This document shows, one piece after another, positions 16,656-25,253 of a stretch of 64,000 bases of DNA (positions are counted from its first letter, which is position 1; each line of letters starts with the position of its first letter). The DNA is taken from the NCBI RefSeq assembly GCF_035918155.1, contig NZ_CP109327.1, positions 4,340,001-4,404,000 on the forward strand. Reading direction: 5' to 3'. The translations under genes and the position numbers were made by a program. The notes beneath the pieces are model-generated. The model saw only the letters and a program-made list of their open reading frames with translations, was not told where the DNA came from and made no database searches. Source of the stretch: Streptomyces sp. NBC_01591 (lineage in GTDB: Bacteria > Actinomycetota > Actinomycetes > Streptomycetales > Streptomycetaceae).

Positions 16656-17905
16656 CCGACGAGCGTATGGCCCCCGTCGCCACTGTGCTGCGGGACCTCC
16701 TCGTCATCGGCACCACGCCGCTGCCTCGGCACCTTGCCCCGGCCCGGGAACAGCAGCTCCCGCGCGAGGGTCACCCGGCCGCCGAGCCACACCAGGAAGA
16801 CGGTCGGCAGGAAGACGGAGTCGGCGGCGATCATCGCCATGGAGAAGAAGGGCAGCCCGAGCAGCACGGCGATGCCGGCGTGCTCACAGATCATGGCGAC
16901 GAGCAGAACGTTCTTGACCCGCCGGTTGAACAGGGTGAAGGGAAACGCAACCTGGACGATGACCGTGCCGTACGTAATCAGCATCACCATCACACCGCTG
17001 GACGCGAGGATGTCCGACAGCCCGGGCCAGGGCGTGAAGTAGTCGAGCTTGAGCGGGTAATAGAGCGCCGTGCCGTCCTGCCACCGCGAACCCTGGATCT
17101 TGTACCACCCCGCAGTGGCGTAGATCAGACAGACCTCGGCCATGATCACAACGAGAGTCGCGTTGTGGGCGAGGTTGGCGACGACATCGAGCAGGGTGCG
17201 CGATTCGCTGTGCGGTGCGTAACGGTTCAGAGCCCACCAGGCACCTTCGCCGACCCACAGGAACCAGAGAAGAGTCGGCAGCCACCAGGTGCCGCCGAGC
17301 CCGTCGGTCACGCCGGCCACGATCAGAACGAGACCGAGCACCACCCAGAGGACCGGACCGGCCACGTTCCCGCGCACCGGACGCCGAGGGTCGTCCGCCT
17401 CCGCGCGCACCTGTCGCGCCGTCCGCCGGGCGTCCAACGACCAGACCTGCCCGCAGCGCGTGAGTACCAGATAGATCGCCATGAGATGGATGACGTTGTC
17501 GCCGCCGTCGCCCATGAAGATGCTGCGGTTCTGCAGGGAGAGCACCCCGGCCATGAAGAGGACCGACATGGCTCGGGTGTGCCAGCCGACCATCAGCAGC
17601 GCCGCGGAGATCAGCGCGACCGCGTACACGATCTCGAACCAGACCGCGTTGTCCGACCACATGAGCGCGGTGAATGCCTGATTGCCGGATATGAGCTGCT
17701 GCGCCATGTCCCAGCGCCATGGGGCGTCGGGACCGTACATCTCGTGGCGGTGCGGCAGTTCGCGCAGCAGGAAGAACAGATAGGTGGCCGAGAATCCGAT
17801 CCGGATGACGGCACTCTGGTACTGGCCGAAGGCCGTGGAGGTGACGCGCTGGATACCGCGGGCGACCTTGTGGTCGATCTTGCGGTCGGATGCGAACGTA
17901 CTCAC
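16652..17905 (-). CDS. HTTM-domain polytopic membrane protein
   Basis: 417 aa, with about eight hydrophobic segments. FGQYQSAVIRIGFSATYLFFLLREL and the conserved MGDGGDNVIHLMAIYLVL and SRWQDGTALYYPL mark the HTTM (horizontally transferred transmembrane) domain related to vitamin-K-dependent gamma-carboxylase. No carboxylase activity can be claimed. The GTG at 17905 overlaps the stop of the upstream DUF5819-type gene (GTGA). The two proteins are a recurrent pair in Streptomyces, presumably forming a membrane complex (inference). Confidence 0.85.
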   Translation of the reverse strand: MSTFASDRKIDHKVARGIQRVTSTAFGQYQSAVIRIGFSATYLFFLLRELPHRHEMYGPDAPWRWDMAQQLISGNQAFTALMWSDNAVWFEIVYAVALISAALLMVGWHTRAMSVLFMAGVLSLQNRSIFMGDGGDNVIHLMAIYLVLTRCGQVWSLDARRTARQVRAEADDPRRPVRGNVAGPVLWVVLGLVLIVAGVTDGLGGTWWLPTLLWFLWVGEGAWWALNRYAPHSESRTLLDVVANLAHNATLVVIMAEVCLIYATAGWYKIQGSRWQDGTALYYPLKLDYFTPWPGLSDILASSGVMVMLITYGTVIVQVAFPFTLFNRRVKNVLLVAMICEHAGIAVLLGLPFFSMAMIAADSVFLPTVFLVWLGGRVTLARELLFPGRGKVPRQRRGADDEEVPQHSGDGGHTLVG

Positions 17906-18663
17906 TTGTCCGCCCCCTCGGCGCTCTCGGGAAGATCCGCGGGGGTCACTGTCCACCACGGCAGTACCCGGTAGGACGGTCGCGTACTGATCTTCTCCTC
18001 GCTCCACGCGGGCGCCGCGACGGACCGCACCTCGGAACGGACCTGGATGCGCTCGACGGTGCCGCCGTAGTCGTGTTCGCTGAGGCGCAGCATCACGATG
18101 CGGCGGATGTAGCGCTCGGAGAGCTGACCGCGAAGGCCGTTGGCCCGGTTCTCGTTGTCATGGGAACTGAGGTAGAAGTCCCAGCCGCGGCGGAGTTCGT
18201 TCTGATGGACGTGGCTGGGGAGAAGACTGCCGCGTATCGCCTTGCCGTCCTCGCCGGAAAGGCTCATCCAGGGAGTGGTGCGACGCCCGTCGGCGCCGGC
18301 TATCTCGGCTCGGACATGAACGGCGATGTTCTGCTGAAGCGGGTTCGGGGCGAAGAGCTTCCAGTTCTGCTCGAACTCGGGATAGACCCACTCGTCGACC
18401 GCTTCGCCGTGCTGCTTGGTCAGGGTGTTGGAGGGCGCGACGTGCAGAAACACCATGATCAGCTGTCCACAGGCGACCAGCCCGATGACCGACAGCGCGA
18501 TCGCGGCAACGATCTGGTACGGAAGCGACAGGGCGGCCATCCCGCCATGAGGGCCTGATTCCAGTGCCTGACCAGCGCCGGAAGATATTTCTTCACGCTG
18601 ATCCGGCCCCGGTTCGGCGACCCCGTTCCCGCTTTCGGCGCCCCTGTCGTCGTACGAATCCAT
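17902..18663 (-). CDS. DUF5819-type membrane-anchored protein
   Basis: 253 aa. The acidic N-terminus (about 45 residues) is followed by one membrane helix (about 47-70: YQIVAAIALSVIGLVACGQLIMVFLHV). An extracytoplasmic domain then begins APSNTLTKQHGEAVDEWVYPEFEQNWKLFAPNPLQQN, the family signature. Function is unknown. It is first in the operon with the HTTM protein and the TrmH-like methyltransferase, both coupled by four-base overlaps. It is divergent from paaA, and the shared gap holds a paa operator. Confidence 0.83.
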   Translation of the reverse strand: MDSYDDRGAESGNGVAEPGPDQREEISSGAGQALESGPHGGMAALSLPYQIVAAIALSVIGLVACGQLIMVFLHVAPSNTLTKQHGEAVDEWVYPEFEQNWKLFAPNPLQQNIAVHVRAEIAGADGRRTTPWMSLSGEDGKAIRGSLLPSHVHQNELRRGWDFYLSSHDNENRANGLRGQLSERYIRRIVMLRLSEHDYGGTVERIQVRSEVRSVAAPAWSEEKISTRPSYRVLPWWTVTPADLPESAEGADK

Positions 18664-18694
18664 CCCGCCCCGATCCCCGTCGATCCCCGGTCAG

Positions 18695-18703
18695 TTATCC
18701 ACA
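18695..18703 (+). promoter_or_regulatory. Perfect DnaA box upstream of paaA / DUF5819 gene
   Basis: TTATCCACA, the canonical 9-mer, lies 46 bases from the paa operator. Confidence 0.5.
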
Positions 18704-18748
18704 GGGTTGACACCCTACGGGCCGCCGACTCACCATTGAAGACATTGA

Positions 18749-18762
18749 ACCGAACGATCGGT
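18749..18762. promoter_or_regulatory. paa operator 2
   Basis: ACCGAACGATCGGT is identical (as reverse complement) to the site between the TetR gene and paaN. It ends 16 bases before the paaA ATG, so a bound repressor would block initiation. Confidence 0.7.
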
Positions 18763-18778
18763 CGGTAGGGAGCCCGGG

Positions 18779-19795
18779 ATGGCGGCAGTGACTGCGGACC
18801 AGACAGCGCAGGCGGGAGCAGACAGGCCCGAAGGGGCGGACGAGGCCCTGGAGGCGGCATTCGACGCCGCGGTGGCAGCGGACGAGCGCATCGAGCCACG
18901 CGACTGGATGCCCGATGCGTACCGTGCCTCGCTGGTCAGGCAAATGGCCCAGCATGCCCACTCCGAAATCATCGGCATGCAGCCGGAGGCCAACTGGATC
19001 TCGCGCGCGCCCTCGCTGCGCCGCAAGGCGATCCTGATGGCCAAGGTGCAGGACGAGGCAGGCCATGGGCTCTACCTGTACAGCGCGGCGGAGACCCTCG
19101 GCACCGGCCGCGAGGAGCTGCTCGACAAACTTCACGCGGGCCGCCAGAGGTATTCATCGATCTTCAACTACCCGACGCTGACCTGGGCGGACGTCGGCGC
19201 GATCGGCTGGCTCGTGGACGGCGCCGCGATCACCAACCAGGTGCCGCTGTGCCGCTGCTCCTACGGCCCGTACGCCCGGGCGATGGTCCGTATCTGCAAG
19301 GAGGAGTCCTTCCACCAGCGGCAGGGATACGAACTGCTGCTCACCCTCAGCAGCGGCACCCCGGCGCAGCACGAGATGGCGCAGGACGCGGTGAACCGCT
19401 GGTGGTGGCCGTCCCTGATGATGTTCGGCCCGCCGGACGACGCATCGGCCCACTCGGCGCAGTCGATGACCTGGAAGATCAAGCGCCACTCCAACGACGA
19501 GCTGCGGCAGCGCTTCGTGGACATCTGTGTCCCGCAGGCCGAGGCGCTGGGGCTCGCCCTCCCGGACCCGGACCTCCGGTGGAACGAGGAACGCGGACAC
19601 CACGACTTCGGGGCGATCGACTGGAAGGAGTTCCAGGAGGTCCTCAAGGGCAACGGCCCGTGCAACGAGCAGCGCCTCACCCAGCGCCGCCGGGCGCACG
19701 AGGAGGGAGCCTGGGTCCGGGACGCGGCGGTTGCCTACGCCGAGAAGCACACAGCAGCGCACACAGCAGTGAGGAACGGGGAGGCGACAGCATGA
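18779..19795 (+). CDS. paaA: 1,2-phenylacetyl-CoA epoxidase, catalytic subunit A
   Basis: Di-iron monooxygenase subunit that epoxidises the ring of phenylacetyl-CoA, 338 aa. Ferritin-like carboxylate-bridged motifs are visible: [24 protein letters not shown] (ExxH) and [15 protein letters not shown] (ExxH). The N-terminal 30 residues are Ala/Glu-rich and variable. ATG at 18779 is preceded by AGGGAG. paaB starts inside its stop codon (ATGA). Confidence 0.95.
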   Translation: MAAVTADQTAQAGADRPEGADEALEAAFDAAVAADERIEPRDWMPDAYRASLVRQMAQHAHSEIIGMQPEANWISRAPSLRRKAILMAKVQDEAGHGLYLYSAAETLGTGREELLDKLHAGRQRYSSIFNYPTLTWADVGAIGWLVDGAAITNQVPLCRCSYGPYARAMVRICKEESFHQRQGYELLLTLSSGTPAQHEMAQDAVNRWWWPSLMMFGPPDDASAHSAQSMTWKIKRHSNDELRQRFVDICVPQAEALGLALPDPDLRWNEERGHHDFGAIDWKEFQEVLKGNGPCNEQRLTQRRRAHEEGAWVRDAAVAYAEKHTAAHTAVRNGEATA

Positions 19796-20082
19796 GCAGC
19801 TCGACCGAATGGCCACTGTGGGAGGTGTTCGTGCGTTCACGCCGCGGTCTTTCCCACACCCACGCGGGCAGCCTGCACGCCCCGGACGCGGAAATGGCCC
19901 TGCGCAACGCGCGCGATCTGTACACGCGCCGTTCCGAGGGCGTCTCCATCTGGGTGGTCCCGTCCGCACAGGTCACGGCCTCCTCGCCGGACGAGAAGGA
20001 CTCCTTCTTCGAGCCTGCCGGTGACAAGCCGTACCGGCATCCGACGTTCTACGAGATCCCGGAAGGGGTGAAGCACCTGTGA
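19792..20082 (+). CDS. paaB: 1,2-phenylacetyl-CoA epoxidase subunit B
   Basis: Small subunit, 96 aa, of the PaaABCE multicomponent oxygenase. [41 protein letters not shown] is the family core. It bridges A/C heterodimers in characterised complexes. It overlaps both neighbours by four bases. Confidence 0.95.
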   Translation: MSSSTEWPLWEVFVRSRRGLSHTHAGSLHAPDAEMALRNARDLYTRRSEGVSIWVVPSAQVTASSPDEKDSFFEPAGDKPYRHPTFYEIPEGVKHL

Positions 20083-20780
20083 CCGCGGCCCTCGCCCTGG
20101 GCGACGACGCGCTGGTGCTCTCGCACCGACTGGGGGAGTGGGCGGGCCATGCCCCCGTGCTGGAAGAAGAAGTGGCCCTGGCCAACATCGCCCTGGACCT
20201 GCTGGGGCAGGCCCGGGTGCTCCTCTCCCTGGTCGGGGACGAGGACGAGCTGGCGTATCTGCGCGAGGAACGCGCCTTCCGCAACGTCCAGTTGGTCGAG
20301 CAGCCGAACGGCGACTTCGCCCACACCATCGCCCGCCAGCTCTACTTCTCCGCCTACCAGCGACTGCTGTACGAGCAGCTGGCATCGGGCGAGAACGCCT
20401 TCGCCGGCCTCGCGGCGAAGGCCGTCAAGGAGGTCGCGTACCACCAGGACCACGCGGAGCAGTGGACGCTGCGGCTCGGCGACGGCACGGACGAGAGTCA
20501 TGACCGGATGCAGCGCGCCGTCGACGCCCTGTGGCGGTTCACCGGCGAGCTGTTCGAACCCGTCGAGGGCCTGGAGATCGACTGGCAGCCGCTGCGTGGC
20601 GGCTGGCTGGAGTCCGTCTCCGCGGTGCTGGAGCGGGCCACGCTGACGCTGCCGGCCGGTCCTCAGTCCGGGGCCTGGACGGCTGGCGCGGGACGCCAGG
20701 GCATCCACACCGAACCCTTCGGCCGCATGATCGCCGAGATGCAGCATCTGCATCGCAGCCACCCGGGGGCGTCATGGTGA
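20079..20780 (+). CDS. paaC: 1,2-phenylacetyl-CoA epoxidase subunit C
   Basis: Structural ferritin-fold partner of PaaA, 233 aa. Motifs: LSHRLGEWAGHAPVLEEEVALANIALDLLGQARVLL and VKEVAYHQDHAEQW. The GTG start at 20079 overlaps the paaB stop. Confidence 0.95.
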   Translation: MTAALALGDDALVLSHRLGEWAGHAPVLEEEVALANIALDLLGQARVLLSLVGDEDELAYLREERAFRNVQLVEQPNGDFAHTIARQLYFSAYQRLLYEQLASGENAFAGLAAKAVKEVAYHQDHAEQWTLRLGDGTDESHDRMQRAVDALWRFTGELFEPVEGLEIDWQPLRGGWLESVSAVLERATLTLPAGPQSGAWTAGAGRQGIHTEPFGRMIAEMQHLHRSHPGASW

Positions 20781-21280
20781 CCGAGACACTCCTGGAGAAG
20801 GAACTGCACCGCCTCGCAGGCTCCGTACCCGATCCCGAACTGCCTGTGCTGACCCTGGACGAGCTGGGGGTGCTCCGGGGCGTGGATGTTCTCGCCCCCG
20901 GCAAGGTCACCGTGCGTCTCACCCCGACCTACACGGGCTGCCCTGCGATCGAGGCCATGTCCGCCGACATCGAGCAGGTGCTGCACGACCACGGCATACC
21001 GGAGGTCTCCGTGGTCACCGTGCTCTCACCGGCCTGGTCCACGGACGACATCAGTGCGGAAGGGCGGCGCAAGCTGGCCGAGTTCGGCATAGCGCCCCCG
21101 CGCCCGCACGATGTCGCGGCCCCCGCGGGCGGCCCGGTGCCGCTCACGCTCTCGGTGCGCTGCCCGCACTGCGGCTCGACCGATACGGAGCTGCTGAGCC
21201 GGTTCTCCTCCACCGCGTGCAAGGCACTGCGCCGCTGCGTGACGTGCCGCGAACCGTTCGACCACTTCAAGGAGTTGTAG
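20774..21280 (+). CDS. paaD: PaaD, epoxidase maturation factor (MIP18/DUF59 domain)
   Basis: 168 aa. The DUF59 fold is at residues 5-100 (VPDPELPVLTLDELGVLRGV, YTGCPAIEAM) with the conserved Cys. The C-terminal zinc/iron ribbon is CPHCGSTDTE...CVTCREPF. It is believed to help assemble metal centres of the epoxidase. The ATG at 20774 overlaps the paaC end by seven bases; a GTG at 20777 would give the more usual GTGA overlap. Confidence 0.92.
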   Translation: MVTETLLEKELHRLAGSVPDPELPVLTLDELGVLRGVDVLAPGKVTVRLTPTYTGCPAIEAMSADIEQVLHDHGIPEVSVVTVLSPAWSTDDISAEGRRKLAEFGIAPPRPHDVAAPAGGPVPLTLSVRCPHCGSTDTELLSRFSSTACKALRRCVTCREPFDHFKEL

Positions 21281-22339
21281 ATGTTCCATCCGCTCCGGGT
21301 CCGCACGATCGAACGGCTCACGGACGATTCGGTGGCCGTCACCCTCGCCGTGCCGCCCGAGTTGCGCGAGACCTTCCGCCACAAGCCCGGCCAGCACCTC
21401 AATGTGCGGTACACGGTCGACGGCGAGGAGATCCGCCGCTCGTACTCGATCTGCTCCCCGGCCACCGCGGATCCGGACGATCCGGTGCTGCGGGTGGGCA
21501 TCCGGCTCGTCGACGGCGGCGCGTTCTCCACGTACGCCCTGAAGGAACTCGCCGTCGGTGACGTGGTCGAGGCGATGTCTCCGATGGGCCGCTTCGTGCT
21601 GACGCCCCGCGCCGGACACTTCGCGGCGATCGTCGGGGGCAGCGGAATCACGCCGGTGCTGTCGATCGCGGCCACCCTGCTGGGGCGGGAGCCCGACGCC
21701 CATTTCTGTCTGATCCGCAGCGACCGGACAGCGCTCTCGACAATGTTCCTGGACGAGGTCGCCGACCTCAAGGACCGCTATCCGGACCGGTTCCAGCTGG
21801 TCACGGTGCTCTCCCGGGAGGAGCAGCAGGCAGGTCTTCCCTCCGGCCGGCTGGACCAGGACCGTCTCACCGAGCTACTGCCCGCACTGCTTCCACTCAC
21901 CGAGGTGGACGGCTGGTATCTCTGCGGGCCGTTCGGACTGGTCCGGGCCGCTGACCGGGCGCTGCGCGGCCTGGGCATCGACCGGACCCGCATCCACCAG
22001 GAGATCTTCCATGTGGACGACGGCCCGAGCACATCCGCCCGTCCCCGGGTCGAATCGCCCGCTCACAGCAGGCTCACCGCGACTCTGGACGGCCGTTCCG
22101 GCACCTGGCCGGTCCAGGATGGCGAATCGCTGCTGGAGACCGTGCTGCACAGCCGCGCCGACGCACCGTACGCCTGCAAGGGCGGGGTATGCGGGACCTG
22201 CCGGGCGTTCCTGGTCTCGGGCGAGGTGCGGATGGACCGCAACTTCGCGTTGGAGCCCGAGGAGACGGGCGCGGGCTATGTGCTGGCGTGCCAGTCACAT
22301 CCGGTCACACCGGAGGTGGAGCTCGACTTCGACCGCTGA
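21281..22339 (+). CDS. paaE: 1,2-phenylacetyl-CoA epoxidase reductase subunit E
   Basis: 352 aa electron-transfer subunit. The N-terminal FAD domain has RRSYSICS. The NADPH-binding domain has VGGSGITPVLSIAATLL. The C-terminal plant-type 2Fe-2S domain has CKGGVCGTCRAF plus a distal Cys in VLACQS. It passes electrons from NADPH to PaaA. It begins directly after the paaD stop. No obvious terminator follows. Confidence 0.94.
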   Translation: MFHPLRVRTIERLTDDSVAVTLAVPPELRETFRHKPGQHLNVRYTVDGEEIRRSYSICSPATADPDDPVLRVGIRLVDGGAFSTYALKELAVGDVVEAMSPMGRFVLTPRAGHFAAIVGGSGITPVLSIAATLLGREPDAHFCLIRSDRTALSTMFLDEVADLKDRYPDRFQLVTVLSREEQQAGLPSGRLDQDRLTELLPALLPLTEVDGWYLCGPFGLVRAADRALRGLGIDRTRIHQEIFHVDDGPSTSARPRVESPAHSRLTATLDGRSGTWPVQDGESLLETVLHSRADAPYACKGGVCGTCRAFLVSGEVRMDRNFALEPEETGAGYVLACQSHPVTPEVELDFDR

Positions 22340-22358
22340 CCGCTGACGGCTGACCACT

Positions 22359-22393
22359 CCCCGTTCCCCGTTCCCCGTTCCCCGTTCCCCGTC
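22359..22393. repeat. 7-bp tandem repeat (CCCCGTT)x5
   Basis: Four exact CCCCGTT units plus a fifth ending GTC, 19 bases after the paaE stop. Confidence 0.85.
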
Positions 22394-22420
22394 GCCTCCC
22401 CTCCTGCTGTTCCCTTCTCA

Positions 22421-22451
22421 TAGAACCTGCTCTATCTTGACGACCCGTCAA
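22421..22451. promoter_or_regulatory. Two palindromes upstream of acyl-CoA dehydrogenase
   Basis: TAGAACCTGCTCTA (22421-22434) fits the KstR-type TnnAACnnGTTnnA pattern with one mismatch. TTGACG-ACC-CGTCAA (22437-22451) is a perfect inverted repeat. Both lie 39-69 bases before the GTG start, suggesting a TetR-type lipid-catabolism repressor. The regulator identity is inference. Confidence 0.45.
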
Positions 22452-22489
22452 ATTCGGGCAGGGGCATCGGTCAACGGGAGGCCAGGGCA

Positions 22490-23689
22490 GTGGACTTCAC
22501 CTTCACCGAGGAACAGCAGGCGGCCGCGGAGGCAGCGCGAGCGGTCTTCTCAGGAGTCGCACCGGACGGGGTCCCCAGCCCCGCTCTCGTGCCGGGCGCG
22601 GTGGCCGAGGACATCGACCGCCCGCTGTGGGCCAGGCTTGCCTCCAGCGATCTGCTGAGTCTGACGCTGTCGCCGGAGCACGGCGGGGCCGGGCTCGATC
22701 TCGTCGCGCTCTGCCTGGTGTTGCGCGAGTCCGCCAAGGTGCTCGCGAGAGTGCCGTTGCTGGAGACGTGCGCGGTCGCAATGGCACTCCAGCGGTACGG
22801 AGACCCGCGGCTGGCCGCCGAGTTGCTGCCCCGGATCGGCCGGGGCGAACTGGTCCTCACGGTCGGGTCCAACGGCCGCTCCGGCCACGATCCGGCCGAA
22901 CTCGCCGTCACCGCCCGCCAGGAGACGACAACACGAACCGTCCGGACGGACGAAGTGCCCGATGATGCCGCCGGTGACGCCGTCGACGAGACTGCCGGCT
23001 GGGTGCTCGACGGAATGCAGTCAGCAGTGCCGTGGGCGCAGGCAGCGGACTGGATCGCGATTCCGGCCCACACGGACGAGGGCCGGGCGGTCGTCGCCCT
23101 GATCCGGCCCACCCAGGACGGCGTCGCCCTGGCCGAGCAGGTCTCCACCAGCGGTGAACGGTCCGCCGAGGTCCGGCTCGAATCAGTACGGATCGACGGC
23201 CACGCACTGATCGACAGCGCCGGGGCCTGGGAGTGGCTGCGCGCCCTCCTCACCACCGGGACATGCGCGCTCGCACTGGGCCTGGGTGAGGCCGTGCTCG
23301 CCATGACGAGCGAATACACCGGCAAGCGCGAGCAGTTCGGCTTCCCGGTGGCGACCTTCCAGTCCGTCGCGGTACAGGCCGCGGACCGGTACATCGACCT
23401 ACGGGCCATGGAAGTGACGCTCTGGCAGGCGGCCTGGCGGATCTCCACCGGGGCCGACGGGACGCTGCCTGCCGAGGGCGACATTGCCGTGGCGAAGATC
23501 TGGGCGTCGGACGGTGTCCGCCGGGTCGTGCAGACGGCACAGCACCTTCACGGCGGGTTCGGCGCGGACACGGACTACCCGCTGCACCGCTTTCACGCCT
23601 GGGCGAAGCAGATCGAGCTGTCCCTCGGCCCGGCAGCGGCACACGAGGAGGCACTGGGCGACCTTCTGGCCGCCCATCTCCTCGGCTGA
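22490..23689 (+). CDS. Acyl-CoA dehydrogenase family protein
   Basis: FAD enzyme, 399 aa, of the FadE class. Residues about 1-110 form the N-terminal helical domain (DFTFTEEQQAAAEAARAVF). The middle beta domain and C-terminal helical domain follow, with EYTGKREQFGFPVATFQSVAVQAADRYIDLRAM and QHLHGGFGADTDYPLHRFHAWAKQIEL. The second region is a typical flavin/subunit contact. Substrate is unknown. The GTG start is at 22490. Despite following paaE it has its own palindromic control elements, so it is probably a separate unit. Confidence 0.85.
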   Translation: MDFTFTEEQQAAAEAARAVFSGVAPDGVPSPALVPGAVAEDIDRPLWARLASSDLLSLTLSPEHGGAGLDLVALCLVLRESAKVLARVPLLETCAVAMALQRYGDPRLAAELLPRIGRGELVLTVGSNGRSGHDPAELAVTARQETTTRTVRTDEVPDDAAGDAVDETAGWVLDGMQSAVPWAQAADWIAIPAHTDEGRAVVALIRPTQDGVALAEQVSTSGERSAEVRLESVRIDGHALIDSAGAWEWLRALLTTGTCALALGLGEAVLAMTSEYTGKREQFGFPVATFQSVAVQAADRYIDLRAMEVTLWQAAWRISTGADGTLPAEGDIAVAKIWASDGVRRVVQTAQHLHGGFGADTDYPLHRFHAWAKQIELSLGPAAAHEEALGDLLAAHLLG

Positions 23690-23799
23690 CACCGGTCGAA
23701 CGGCAAACAGGCCCGGCCGGCCGATCCGCCGGACCACCACGCCACCACCCGCGAAACAGCTCCCCGGCAGAGCAGCTCCTGACAGAACGGCTCCCCGGC

Positions 23800-24144
23800 T
23801 CAGAGCACGAAGGCCGGGTTGCCGCTCTCCGTGACCATCGGGCGTCCGGCACCGTCCCAGGCGAGCATCCCGCCGTCGATGTTCACGGCGTCGATGCCCT
23901 GCTGCACCAGGTACTGGGTGACCTGGGCCGACCGGCCACCGACCCGGCACATGACGTGCACGCGCTGGCCGTCGTCAGCGGCCTCGGTCAGCTCGCCGAA
24001 GCGGGCCACGAAGTCGCTCATCGGAATGTGCAGGGCGCCCTCGACATGCCCGGCCGCCCATTCGTTGTCCTCCCGGACGTCCAGCACGAAGCCGTCCGAC
24101 GGAACCGCCGCGACATCCACCGAGGGCAGCGGGGCGAAATTCAT
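23800..24144 (-). CDS. Single-domain rhodanese-like protein
   Basis: 114 aa. FVLDVREDNEWAAGHVEGALHIPMSDF is the domain start and VMCRVGGRSAQ holds the catalytic Cys loop. It is likely a cytoplasmic persulfide/sulfur-transfer protein. It lies downstream of the J-domain gene (46-base gap) on the same strand and converges with the acyl-CoA dehydrogenase. Confidence 0.88.
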   Translation of the reverse strand: MNFAPLPSVDVAAVPSDGFVLDVREDNEWAAGHVEGALHIPMSDFVARFGELTEAADDGQRVHVMCRVGGRSAQVTQYLVQQGIDAVNIDGGMLAWDGAGRPMVTESGNPAFVL

Positions 24145-24190
24145 GGGTCATGCCTTCTCTCGTACGTACGCTCCAGAGTCACCTGGAACG

Positions 24191-25195
24191 CTACTGCACC
24201 ATGCCCGCCAGCTCCGCCTCGCGCTGCGCGACCTCGCCCAGCAACTGCTCGGCGATCTCGTCGAGCAGCCGGTCGGGATCGTCCGGCGCCATCCGCAGCA
24301 TGGCCCCGATCGCGCTCTCCTCCAGCTCCTGGGCGAGCACCGTCAGAAGCTCCTTGCGCTGGGTCAGCCAGTTCAGCCGGGCGTAGAGCTCCTCACTCTC
24401 GCTGAGCTCCGTCTCCGGGGTCACCGGGCCCGCCGCCCACTCCTGCGCCAGCTCCATCAGGAGCGCCTCGTCCCCCCGCCCGTATGCGGCGTTCACGCGG
24501 GCGATGAACTCGTCCCGGCGGGCCCGCTCCGTCTCGTCCTGCGCCAGGTCCGGGTGGGCCCGGCGTGCCAGGTCGCGGTAGAGCTTGCGCGCCTCCTCGG
24601 TCGGCCGGACCCGCTTGGGCGGCCGGACCGGCTGTTCGGTCAGCATCGCCGCGGCCTCGGGGGACAGCCCGTCGGAGTCGATCCAGTCGTGGAACAACTC
24701 GTCGACGCCCGGCATCGGCATCACGATCGCCCGGGCCTCCTGCGCTTTACGGATGTCTTCCGGGTCGCCCGTCCTGGCGGCCCGGGCCTCCGCGATCTGC
24801 GCATCGAGCTCATCGAGGCGGGTGTACATGGGCCCGAGCTTCTGGTGATGCAGCCGGGAGAAGTTCTCCACCTCGACCCGGAAGGTCTCCACCGCGATCT
24901 CGAACTCGATCAGCGCCTGCTCCGCCACCCGAACCGCCCTCGCGAGCCGAGCCTCTGGCCGCTCCCCCTCAGCACGACCACCCGTCCCCCCGCCGGCGTC
25001 CCCGCCCGCCGCCCCATCGGCAGCCCCGTCTCCGGCGCTGTTCTCCGAACCGGCACCGGCCTGCCGACCGTGCTGCTCAAGCGGCTCGCCCTGCCCGCAC
25101 TGCTCGTTCTGGGCATGCTGCTCGCGCTGCCGGTCGTTGTCCTGCCGGTCATCGTCGTTCCGGGTGGTCGGCACCCCGGCGGCTTCGTGGGTCAC
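24191..25195 (-). CDS. J-domain-containing hypothetical protein
   Basis: 334 aa. The first 75 residues are a low-complexity Gly/Ala/Asp/Gln-rich tail. A predicted coiled coil follows (about 85-150). Near residue 200 comes TEEARKLYRDLARRAHPDLAQDETERARRDEFIARVNAAYGRGD, a J-like helix pair with an intact HPD tripeptide. The C-terminal 80 residues are acidic and helical. An HPD motif implies DnaK stimulation, but the position at the C-terminal half is unlike DnaJ, so it is probably a specialised co-chaperone. Client and role are unknown. Confidence 0.75.
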   Translation of the reverse strand: MTHEAAGVPTTRNDDDRQDNDRQREQHAQNEQCGQGEPLEQHGRQAGAGSENSAGDGAADGAAGGDAGGGTGGRAEGERPEARLARAVRVAEQALIEFEIAVETFRVEVENFSRLHHQKLGPMYTRLDELDAQIAEARAARTGDPEDIRKAQEARAIVMPMPGVDELFHDWIDSDGLSPEAAAMLTEQPVRPPKRVRPTEEARKLYRDLARRAHPDLAQDETERARRDEFIARVNAAYGRGDEALLMELAQEWAAGPVTPETELSESEELYARLNWLTQRKELLTVLAQELEESAIGAMLRMAPDDPDRLLDEIAEQLLGEVAQREAELAGMVQ

Positions 25196-25253
25196 CCGTC
25201 CAGCGTATGGCCACGGCCCACGTCCCGAGGACGCACGGTCGGCCCGATGCCCC

